A program made the translations under genes and the position numbers. This document shows positions 29,598 to 36,441 of a DNA stretch of 38,645 nt, piece after piece. The notes beneath the pieces were generated by a model. It made no database searches. It saw nothing but the letters and a program-made list of their open reading frames with translations, and was not told where the DNA came from. How positions within the stretch are numbered: the first letter of the stretch is position 1; each line of letters begins with the position of its first letter. Source of the DNA: an uncultured Oscillospiraceae bacterium (GTDB lineage Bacteria > Bacillota > Clostridia > Oscillospirales > Oscillospiraceae); NCBI GenBank assembly GCA_947628315.1, contig CANQZJ010000015.1, positions 1-38,645 on the forward strand, given 5' to 3'.

Positions 29598-30224
29598 ATG
29601 CTGAAAGTCGAGCGGGCATGTGTGATGAATCTGGAGAACGCCATCCGGGGGGCGCGAAACCCCATGAACAGCTGGGCCAGAATGGACAGCTACTACGACG
29701 AGAAGGGGAACTACGTGCTGGGGGAGAACGACTTGTCCCTGGCCGTCCGGCTGTGCGCCGCCGGCACCGACCACCGGAAGTTCCTCCGGCAGGTGCTGGT
29801 GTCCATGGACATCACCGCCCCCATGTACTGGTGGAAGGAGTTCGACACCTATAAGGTGGGCACCGTGGCCAACTCCACCTCCACCATGCACAAGATCCAC
29901 GCCAAGCCCTTTGCGCTGGAGGATTTCTCGGTGGATCACCTGACCCCGGAGTCCCTGGCGGAGTTTGAGAAGTACATCGCCTATCTGGAGACCGTCCGCC
30001 TCCGCTACATGGAGGGCAAGGACAAGGCCCACTGGTACGACATGATCCAGCTGCTGCCCTCAAGTTACGACCAGATGCGCACCGTGACGATGAATTACGA
30101 GGTGCTGGCCAACATCTACTACGCCCGGCGGAACCACAAGCTGGACGAGTGGCACACCCTCTGCGACGCCATCATGGAGCTGCCCTACGCCAAAGAGCTG
30201 ATCGGCGCCTGCGGGCGCGAATAA
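29598..30224 (+). CDS. Conserved-looking protein of unknown function
   Basis: A 208-aa soluble protein without signal or membrane segment; I do not recognise the family with confidence. The core RQVLVSMDITAPMYWWKEFD (about residues 62-81) followed by TYKVGTVANSTSTMHKI, the paired histidines/arginines and the SSYDQMRTVTMNYEVLANIYY helix give an overall layout that recalls flavin-dependent thymidylate synthase (ThyX), but the ThyX signature RHRxxSxNExSxR is not there. GGGAG lies 8 nt before ATG 29598, preferred over GTG 29592. Free-standing between two terminators. Confidence 0.7.
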   Translation: MLKVERACVMNLENAIRGARNPMNSWARMDSYYDEKGNYVLGENDLSLAVRLCAAGTDHRKFLRQVLVSMDITAPMYWWKEFDTYKVGTVANSTSTMHKIHAKPFALEDFSVDHLTPESLAEFEKYIAYLETVRLRYMEGKDKAHWYDMIQLLPSSYDQMRTVTMNYEVLANIYYARRNHKLDEWHTLCDAIMELPYAKELIGACGRE

Positions 30225-30226
30225 GG

Positions 30227-30258
30227 AGATCCCCCGGCGGGAAGCCGGGGGATCTTTT
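30227..30258. terminator. Terminator between convergent genes
   Basis: A 12-bp stem (30227-30238 with 30244-30255), 5-nt loop, T-tract TTTT that contains the stop codon region of the convergent hydrolase gene. Confidence 0.85.
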
Positions 30259-31213
30259 ACATGTATTTCTCCAAAAACTCGCTCACCGCCGACCAGTACA
30301 GCTCCGGGTCGGTGCCCACGGAGGCCACATGGCCGGCCCCCGGCACCCACAGGAAGCGCTTGGGGCAGGCGGCGGCCTGGTACAGCCTGCCCATCATGGG
30401 GGCGGGGACGAAATCGTCCTCCAGGCCGTGGATGAACAGGGTGGGGGTTTTGGACTGGCGTACCGCGTCGATGGGGGAGGCGTCCCGCAGGTCGAAGCCG
30501 TCCGCCCGCCGCAGGGTGGCCTTCCGCAGGGCGGAGAACAGCAGTCTCGCGGAAGCTCCTGTGGGCATCTGGGGCACCAGGTCGGCGGCGCGCCACTGGA
30601 TGATGTGCCTGGCCTGCTCCTCAAAGGAGGTGTAGGAGCAGTCGGAGATGACCGCTTTCAGCTGTTTGGGGACGGGGCCGCCGGTGACCATCAGCGCGGT
30701 GGCGGCGCCCATGGACTCCCCGTGGAGGACGATCTCCGCCTCCGGATCCCGGCGGACGATCCAGTTGATCCAGCCCAGCATATCCAGCCGCTCCAGGTAG
30801 CCCCAGCCGATGCAGCCGCCCTCGCTGCGGCCGTGGTGGCGCTGATCGGGCATCAGCACGTTCCAGCCGGCCCCGTGGTAGCGGAGGCCCTGTGCGCCCA
30901 TGGCCTCATAGCTGTCGCTATAGCCGTGGATGCAGATGACCCAGCAGTGCTCATTGGGGGCGCCGGGGCAGAAGGCCGCCCACAGCTTCTTCTGGTCGGT
31001 GGCGATGAGTTCCACCTCCCGGAAGCCCTCCATGCGTCTGGCCCAGAGCCGGCCCTCCCACTGGATGGGGGGCTCCTCCTCCTGCTTCGGCTCACTGAAG
31101 GGGGGATTGTTCACCCGGTCAAAGAGATAGGCGCCCAGGGCGCGGCTGCCGCCGACAGCGCCCGCCGCCGCTGCCGCCAGCCACAGCAGCCCGTACATGG
31201 CCCGCTTTTTCAT
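30257..31213 (-). CDS. Membrane-anchored alpha/beta hydrolase (Bem46-like)
   Basis: A 318-aa protein with an N-terminal anchor (about 5-28) and an alpha/beta-hydrolase domain. HGYSD (96-100) forms the oxyanion region, HGESMGAAT (164-172) holds nucleophile Ser167, HGLEDDFVP the acid and GAGHVASV the catalytic His near the C terminus. Such proteins are esterases, lipases or peptidases acting at or outside the membrane; the substrate is unknown. ATG 31213 follows AAGGAGGT at 5 nt. It is unrelated in detail to the other hydrolase at 23533, which has no anchor. Confidence 0.85.
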   Translation of the reverse strand: MKKRAMYGLLWLAAAAAGAVGGSRALGAYLFDRVNNPPFSEPKQEEEPPIQWEGRLWARRMEGFREVELIATDQKKLWAAFCPGAPNEHCWVICIHGYSDSYEAMGAQGLRYHGAGWNVLMPDQRHHGRSEGGCIGWGYLERLDMLGWINWIVRRDPEAEIVLHGESMGAATALMVTGGPVPKQLKAVISDCSYTSFEEQARHIIQWRAADLVPQMPTGASARLLFSALRKATLRRADGFDLRDASPIDAVRQSKTPTLFIHGLEDDFVPAPMMGRLYQAAACPKRFLWVPGAGHVASVGTDPELYWSAVSEFLEKYM

Positions 31214-31418
31214 GGCGTACCTCCTTAAGCTGCCCCACCGGGCGGCTCTTTTTTTCTGCCTCCATTGTACCCCCCGGCGGACGGGCAGGTCAACCCCGAG
31301 ACTGTAAATCATTTGTAAACAGCGGGCCCGGTCGGGGCGGCGTGCAACAGGGGGGAGAGGCTGTCCGATTTTTGGGGCGGCTTTCGGAAAATCGGCTGGA
31401 GAAAATCGGGGATAGGGG

Positions 31419-31473
31419 TTGACGAACACTTGTTCGAGTGGTATGGTATGGGAGTAAATAGAACAGACGTTCT
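31419..31473 (+). promoter_or_regulatory. SOS promoter with two LexA boxes
   Basis: -35 TTGACG (31419-31424), 17 bp, -10 TATGGT (31442-31447). LexA box 1, CGAACACTTGTTCG (31423-31436), fills the spacer; box 2, AGAACAGACGTTCT (31460-31473), lies just after the expected start. Both contain the GAAC-N4-GTTC core of Firmicute LexA (DinR) sites. Bases 31214-31418 hold the hydrolase leader and no gene that I can see. Confidence 0.75.
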
Positions 31474-31669
31474 ATAACGGAGGACGAAACGGAGGGTGGA
31501 TTCGCTTTTCTGCGGAAAAGCCCGGCGGTTGCGGCGCGCCGCTGGCGCCAGGCCCTCCCGGGGCCCCCACAAAGCGGCCTTTGCTTTGTGGGGAAAGGAG
31601 GAGCGACGGAATGAGTGAGAGACGGCGTAAAAAAACGCCGTCGCGAACGATATGCAGTCCGCGACGACG
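31474..31669 (+). other. Transcribed region downstream of the SOS promoter, no convincing gene
   Basis: The region has two GGAGG sites (31479-31483 and 31491-31495), a GTG-started 40-codon frame (31496-31618, Arg/Ala-rich), an 11-bp stem CCCCACAAAGC/GCTTTGTGGGG (31565-31593), then AAAGGAGGAG and ATG 31611 whose frame runs into the antisense of tRNA-Tyr. A further hairpin GACGGCGT/ACGCCGTC (31621-31642) closes it. It may be a small regulated RNA, a short SOS peptide, or the leader of a lost gene. Confidence 0.35.
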
Positions 31670-31754
31670 TGGTGGAGGAGGGTGGATTCGAACCACCGAA
31701 AGCGAAGCTAACAGATTTACAGTCTGCCCCCTTTGGCCACTTGGGTACTCCTCC
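31670..31754 (-). tRNA. tRNA-Tyr (anticodon GTA)
   Basis: An 85-nt cloverleaf with acceptor GGAGGAG/CTCCTCC, A discriminator and encoded CCA; anticodon stem-loop GCAGACTGTAAATCTGT; long variable arm; T loop TTCGAAT. Cotranscribed with tRNA-Thr upstream. Confidence 0.95.
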
Positions 31755-31777
31755 GTATTCAGTTGAGGTGAAGAAGG

Positions 31778-31853
31778 TGGAGCTGGTGGACGGATTCGAA
31801 CCCCCGACCTGCTGATTACAAATCAGCTGCTCTACCAGCTGAGCTACACCAGC
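31778..31853 (-). tRNA. tRNA-Thr (anticodon TGT)
   Basis: A 76-nt cloverleaf with acceptor GCTGGTG/CACCAGC, T discriminator and encoded CCA; D arm AGCTCAGCTGGTAGAGC; anticodon loop TTTGTAA; T arm GGGGG-TTCGAAT. It lies 23 bp before tRNA-Tyr on the same transcript. Confidence 0.95.
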
Positions 31854-31886
31854 GTGGTGTCTTCACGGTCGCTCACAACGGAGCCT

Positions 31887-31915
31887 ATTATAACAGCGGA
31901 GGTGGGGCTTGTCAA
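31887..31915 (-). promoter_or_regulatory. Consensus promoter of the tRNA-Thr/tRNA-Tyr unit
   Basis: Reading minus: TTGACA (31910-31915), 17 bp, TATAAT (31887-31892); both hexamers are perfect. Confidence 0.9.
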
Positions 31916-31934
31916 CAGTTTTTTGCGGGATGGA

Positions 31935-32160
31935 ATGAAAAAACGGAGGGAGAAAAACGGTCAGATTTTGGCGAAAGCATGAGTGCGGGGCGCTCCAGTG
32001 CGCCCTGTGCCGGGGGGAGCTCTATCCGGGAGACCCCTACTTTGAACTGGAGGGCCGGCCGGTCTGCGAGGACTGCCTGGCCCGGTACGCGAAAACCTAT
32101 TTTGCCCACCGCCTCCGCAGGGTGAGCCGGGGCGGCGGGGCCGGAAGCGAGGAACTATGA
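31935..32160 (+). pseudogene. Small zinc-ribbon protein with a one-base frame problem at an A6 run
   Basis: The frame ending at 32160 encodes CALCRGELYPGDPYFELEGR, then PVCEDCLARYAKTYF: two CxxC pairs like small zinc-ribbon proteins of Clostridia accessory regions. It has no ATG, GTG or TTG upstream before the stop at 31936. ATG 31935 begins ATGAAAAAACGG; removing one A from the run of six (31938-31943) would place it in frame and give a 74-aa protein. Thus it is either inactivated by a +1 change, read by slippage at the A run, or a sequencing error. Its TGA overlaps the next ATG (ATGA at 32157), the coupling expected of a live operon. Confidence 0.55.
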
Positions 32161-32435
32161 CCCTGTACGAACTGTCAATGGAATACATCAGGTCGGCGGA
32201 TCTGCTGTGGGGCCGCATCTCCGCCCTGGAGCGGGAGAAAAAGGAGGAGCCGGACGAGCTCCGCCGGAACCTGCTGGAGGGGCGCATCCGCCCTCTGCGC
32301 GCCATGTACCGGGAGACCCGGGCGGTGGCGCGGCACCTGAAAAATTACTATGCCAAATTCACCCCGCGCAGGGACAAAGCGCCCTCGCTGGGGATCAAGT
32401 CCCTATATCCCATGGATCACAGAAGGAGGAAATGA
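32157..32435 (+). CDS. Small helical protein of an accessory operon
   Basis: A 92-aa protein of unknown function. Two long helices rich in Arg, Glu and Leu (ISALEREKKEEPDELRRNLL and IRPLRAMYRETRAVARHLKNYY) suggest a coiled hairpin that could bind a partner or nucleic acid. Similar short proteins stand beside sigma-like regulators in Clostridia mobile elements (from memory, not checked). Start ATG 32157 overlaps the previous stop, and the ribosome-binding site of the next gene (AAGGAGG, 32423-32429) is inside its last codons. Confidence 0.75.
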   Translation: MTLYELSMEYIRSADLLWGRISALEREKKEEPDELRRNLLEGRIRPLRAMYRETRAVARHLKNYYAKFTPRRDKAPSLGIKSLYPMDHRRRK

Positions 32436-32438
32436 ACG

Positions 32439-32756
32439 ATGAGAACGGTATCCTATGACAACACCTTCGGCATGGTGGATCTGGCGGTCTACACCCGGTT
32501 GATGGCCGACGACAACAAGGACTCCATCAACCGGCTGAAGCGCAACCTGACCAACGCCCTGAAGCACGACGTCACCGCCAAGCAGCGGGAGTACATGACC
32601 CTCTACTACGGCAAGCAGATGACCATGGAGGCCATCGCCAACCAGAAGGGGGTGAACAAGTCCACCGTGTCCAGGACGCTGAAGCGGGGGCGGAAGCGGC
32701 TGTACCGCTGCCTGCGCTACGGGGCCGCCAACCTGCTGGAGCAGGCGGAGAGCTGA
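32439..32756 (+). CDS. Sigma-70 region 4-like DNA-binding protein
   Basis: A 105-aa protein whose C-terminal half, LTAKQREYMTLYYGKQMTME-type sequence followed by AIANQKGVNKSTVSRTLKRG (about 62-81), is a helix-turn-helix like sigma factor region 4. There is no region 2, so it cannot be a complete sigma factor by itself; it may be a half-sigma or a repressor. Third gene of the coupled unit with the zinc-ribbon and helical proteins. Confidence 0.82.
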   Translation: MRTVSYDNTFGMVDLAVYTRLMADDNKDSINRLKRNLTNALKHDVTAKQREYMTLYYGKQMTMEAIANQKGVNKSTVSRTLKRGRKRLYRCLRYGAANLLEQAES

Positions 32757-32784
32757 GGGTTCAGCCGCCGGCCTCATCCGGCAG

Positions 32785-32834
32785 CCTCATCCGTCAGCCC
32801 TTCGGGCTGCCACCTTCCCCAGAGGGGAAGGCTT
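32785..32834. repeat. Dispersed double-hairpin repeat
   Basis: Hairpins CAGCCC-TTC-GGGCTG (32795-32809) and CCTTCCCC-AGA-GGGGAAGG (32813-32831), followed by CTTTTAG. This is the widely scattered double-stem repeat I associate with Oscillospiraceae genomes. It also works as a plus-strand terminator for the sigma-like gene and encodes the tail of the minus-strand gene. Confidence 0.65.
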
Positions 32835-33021
32835 TTAGCGGAGAGCTTCCCTCCTTGGGATCCAGCGGCAGCACCTTCAGCTCCGGCTCCGGCGCGGAGA
32901 GGTACAGCTCCTCGCACGCCCGCTGGGCGGCGATCAGCTCCGACGAGGCCGCCTCCATCTGCCGGAGGGCCTTCTCCGAGGCCCGCATCATCTTCAGGTA
33001 CATCTCTTTATAGTCGGGCAT
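32794..33021 (-). CDS. Small coiled-coil protein with repeat-encoded tail
   Basis: A 75-aa protein, MPDYKEMYLKMMRASEKALR at the start, then a helix with EAASSELIAAQRACEELYLS; function unknown but the pattern is common in Clostridia accessory regions. The last 18 or so residues (SSPLKAFPSGEGGSPKG) are translated from the dispersed repeat at 32785-32834, so the original end (about ...LKVLPLDPK) seems to have been extended by insertion. GGAGGAAA precedes ATG 33021. Divergent from a Cro/XRE-type gene across a shared operator. Confidence 0.7.
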   Translation of the reverse strand: MPDYKEMYLKMMRASEKALRQMEAASSELIAAQRACEELYLSAPEPELKVLPLDPKEGSSPLKAFPSGEGGSPKG

Positions 33022-33044
33022 GACAGTTTCCTCCAAAAATCAGA

Positions 33045-33079
33045 TACCATATGGTACCACAATTTGCGCTGAAATGCAA
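33045..33079 (-). promoter_or_regulatory. Promoter and palindromic operator between the XRE gene and its neighbour
   Basis: Reading minus: TTGCAT (33074-33079), 17 bp, TACCAT (33051-33056). The -10 is inside the perfect 12-bp palindrome TACCATATGGTA (33045-33056). A half-site TATGGTA also covers the start codon of the XRE gene (33114-33120), so the repressor may control both directions. Confidence 0.55.
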
Positions 33080-33114
33080 CCGAATAGTAGCATCATATCG
33101 GAGGGTGATGCGCT

Positions 33115-33336
33115 ATGGTATTTCAGCGTTTGGAGGATCTACGGGAGGACGCGGACAAGTCCCAGGCCCAGATTGCCGAGTTTCTGAATATGAACAGGAA
33201 CGTCTACGGGCGGTATGAGAGGGGAGACCGGGAAATCCCTGTCTGGGCGCTGCTCAAGCTGGCGGACTATTACGGCACCAGCACCGACTACCTGCTGGGC
33301 CGAACCAACGTGCGGAAGCCCTATCCGAAGAAGTAA
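33115..33336 (+). CDS. XRE/Cro-type repressor
   Basis: A 73-aa helix-turn-helix protein: LREDADKSQAQIAEFLNMNR (about 8-27) and NVYGRYERGDREIPVWALLKLADYYGTSTDYLLGRT, the standard XRE fold ending in the YYGxSxDYLLGRT signature. No effector or protease domain. GGAGGG precedes ATG 33115. It probably represses its own promoter and that of the divergent small gene through the palindrome at 33045-33056. Confidence 0.88.
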   Translation: MVFQRLEDLREDADKSQAQIAEFLNMNRNVYGRYERGDREIPVWALLKLADYYGTSTDYLLGRTNVRKPYPKK

Positions 33337-33341
33337 CGCAA

Positions 33342-33367
33342 AGCCCCACGGCGTGAGCCGTGGGGCT
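33342..33367. terminator. Terminator between XRE gene and Fic toxin gene
   Basis: An 11-bp stem AGCCCCACGGC/GCCGTGGGGCT with 4-nt loop. Nearly the same as the terminator after groEL (34241-34270). Confidence 0.85.
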
Positions 33368-33373
33368 GTTTAC

Positions 33374-33982
33374 CTATTTTGACAGGCAGACGCGCAGGAC
33401 ACCCTGTAATCTGTCTGTGTTATAGACCGATTCCTCCATTGCGGCAAGCAGTTCTTCCGCCGTGACAGCGGCCCAGTCGACCTCATAGCCGTTTTTCATA
33501 AAGAGCAGGCGCATGAACTCCCGGATGGCCCGGCCATTGCCTTCCCGGAAAGGGTGGATGTAGTTCAGCTCCGCAAAGTAATACGCGCTCCGCGCCACAA
33601 AGTGATCGAAAGACAGCCCGGACAGCCAACGTTCCTCCCGCAGTTGATCGAGCAGTGCGGTCAACTTGCCCGGGATGTCAGCGTGATGCAGGAACCGGGT
33701 AGTCCCTTTCATGATATCCTCCCGGCGGAAATGGCCGGCAAAAGGGTAAATGTCCCCCAAAAGACAGCGGTGGATCTTACGGAGGTGCGTTGCTGTAAAT
33801 CGGCCCTGGATCGGACGCTCCATCAAATCATTTTGGCGAATCAGCGAGATGTCCGCCTCCACAGCTTTCAGTTCCGTTCCGTCCCGCAAGCCAAAGCGGT
33901 TTTTCAGCACGTTGCTATCCCGATAACAGTAGATCGAACCGGCGACGGCGTAGACGTCGTATTTCCCAAACCCGCTATCCAT
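33374..33982 (-). CDS. Fic-family toxin, second module
   Basis: A 202-aa Fic/Doc AMP-transferase. The active-site loop HPFREGNGRAIREFMR (about residues 142-157) is complete: catalytic His, metal-binding Glu, and the GNGR anion site. GDIYPFAGHFR (about 75-85) is the flap region. Close to the minimal Fic core. It differs from the Fic protein at 393-1115 in length, loop (GNGR against GNTR) and antitoxin type, so the two are not a recent duplication. The ATG overlaps the antitoxin gene by 8 bp. Confidence 0.88.
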   Translation of the reverse strand: MDSGFGKYDVYAVAGSIYCYRDSNVLKNRFGLRDGTELKAVEADISLIRQNDLMERPIQGRFTATHLRKIHRCLLGDIYPFAGHFRREDIMKGTTRFLHHADIPGKLTALLDQLREERWLSGLSFDHFVARSAYYFAELNYIHPFREGNGRAIREFMRLLFMKNGYEVDWAAVTAEELLAAMEESVYNTDRLQGVLRVCLSK

Positions 33983-34160
33983 GGACAGAGACCGGTTTCA
34001 ATCCATGCCGCTTCAAGACAGCGGCAACAGCGGCGTCGGCGGTGAGAGTTCCGCTGGACACCTGCTCGCAGAGTTGCATGGCCTCTTTGCTGGGGCGCAG
34101 CCGCTCGATGGTATGGGTAGAGACGGCATATCTCAGCTGTTTTCTGCACTTTTGCGTCAA
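33975..34160 (-). CDS. VbhA-type antitoxin, second module
   Basis: A 61-aa antitoxin candidate. A TTG start at 34160 is chosen because AAGGGGG lies about 7 nt upstream; no ATG is in a reasonable place (the longer frame would cross the promoter). The inhibitory motif is THTIER: Thr and Glu of (S/T)xxxE(G/N) are present but Arg replaces Gly/Asn. The C-terminal half, SKEAMQLCEQVSSGTLTADA-type helix, is typical. Overlaps the toxin start by 8 bp. Confidence 0.75.
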   Translation of the reverse strand: MTQKCRKQLRYAVSTHTIERLRPSKEAMQLCEQVSSGTLTADAAVAAVLKRHGLKPVSVHG

Positions 34161-34177
34161 GCGAAGGCCCCCTTTAC

Positions 34178-34219
34178 ATATACTGAATCCAGTATATATA
34201 AATCCATGAGAAATTGCAA
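34178..34219 (-). promoter_or_regulatory. Promoter and operator of the second Fic module
   Basis: Reading minus: TTGCAA (34214-34219), 17 bp, TATACT (34191-34196). ATATACTG (34178-34185) and CAGTATAT (34190-34197) form a perfect 8-bp inverted repeat that covers the -10, the usual place for antitoxin-type autorepression. Confidence 0.65.
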
Positions 34220-34240
34220 GGAAAAGTCTTTCAAAGACGA

Positions 34241-34270
34241 AAAGCCCCACGGCAAGAGCCGTGGGGCTTT
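34241..34270 (-). terminator. Terminator of groESL
   Basis: A 13-bp stem (34241-34253 with 34258-34270), 4-nt loop, followed on the minus strand by TTTT. It shares its stem with the hairpin at 33342-33367. Confidence 0.9.
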
Positions 34271-34284
34271 GAACTGTCAGCGGA

Positions 34285-35919
<1,635 letters not shown>

Positions 35920-35932
35920 TTACCTCCTAAAA

Positions 35933-36217
35933 TTACTCGACGATGGCCAGGATGTCGCCCTGGCGCACGATGGTGTACTCCTGGCCGTCCAGCTTGACCT
36001 CGGTGCCGGAATACTTGCTGGTGAGCACCTTGTCGCCCACCTTCACGGTCATCACGACCTCCTTGCCGTCCACCAGGCCGCCGGGGCCCACGGCGATGAC
36101 CTCGGCCATCTCGGGCTTCTCCTTGGAAGCGGAGGTGAGGATGATGCCGCCCTTGGTGGTCTCCTCCGGCTCCACGGCCTTGAGGATGACGCGGTCAGAC
36201 AGGGGCTTGAGATTCAT
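35933..36217 (-). CDS. groES: Co-chaperonin GroES
   Basis: A 94-aa co-chaperonin that forms the lid of GroEL. MNLKPLSDRVILKAVEPEE is the standard start, the mobile loop ETTKGGIILTSASKEKP (about 18-34) contacts GroEL, and EYTIVRQGDILAIVE is the usual end. AGGAGG precedes ATG 36217. First gene of the operon. Confidence 0.98.
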   Translation of the reverse strand: MNLKPLSDRVILKAVEPEETTKGGIILTSASKEKPEMAEVIAVGPGGLVDGKEVVMTVKVGDKVLTSKYSGTEVKLDGQEYTIVRQGDILAIVE

Positions 36218-36266
36218 AACAGGTTCCTCCTTATATAGAATATATTTTTGTAAACAGACGGATGGG

Positions 36267-36293
36267 TTAGCACTCTTTTTCTCTGAGTGCTAA
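36267..36293. promoter_or_regulatory. CIRCE operator
   Basis: A perfect TTAGCACTC-N9-GAGTGCTAA dyad in the groES leader, the binding site of the HrcA heat-shock repressor. Another right half-site GAGTGCTAA stands alone at 36401-36409. Confidence 0.97.
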
Positions 36294-36304
36294 CCACGGT
36301 TTAG

Positions 36305-36333
36305 ATAATACCCCCATCGCAGGAAAAAATCAA
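36305..36333 (-). promoter_or_regulatory. groESL promoter
   Basis: Reading minus: TTGATT (36328-36333), 17 bp, TATTAT (36305-36310), just upstream of CIRCE. Confidence 0.85.
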
Positions 36334-36364
36334 CCCCCATTTTCAAAAAAACAGGGGCTGATTT
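36324..36364 (-). terminator. Terminator of the methyltransferase/lipid kinase operon
   Basis: Reading minus: AAATCAGCCCC pairs with GGGGTTGATTT (36354-36364 with 36327-36337; one G-T pair), 16-nt loop, then a T-tract (36322-36327 as A on plus). The second arm includes the -35 of groESL. Confidence 0.7.
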
Positions 36365-36441
36365 CAAAAAATTCACGTTCCGTTCACAATCGGGATAGGG
36401 GAGTGCTAAAATTCGTCATTCCGCACAGGGGGGAGGCGGTC

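Noticed and set aside
31423-31473. LexA boxes as operator of the minus-strand alpha/beta hydrolase at 31213
   Set aside because: No acceptable minus-strand promoter is seen at the boxes, whereas the plus-strand promoter fits with 17-bp spacing around box 1.
31611-31766. Possible 51-codon gene starting at ATG 31611 with a good ribosome-binding site after the SOS promoter
   Set aside because: More than half of it is the antisense of tRNA-Tyr; not supported as a protein, though mentioned as part of the SOS-controlled region.
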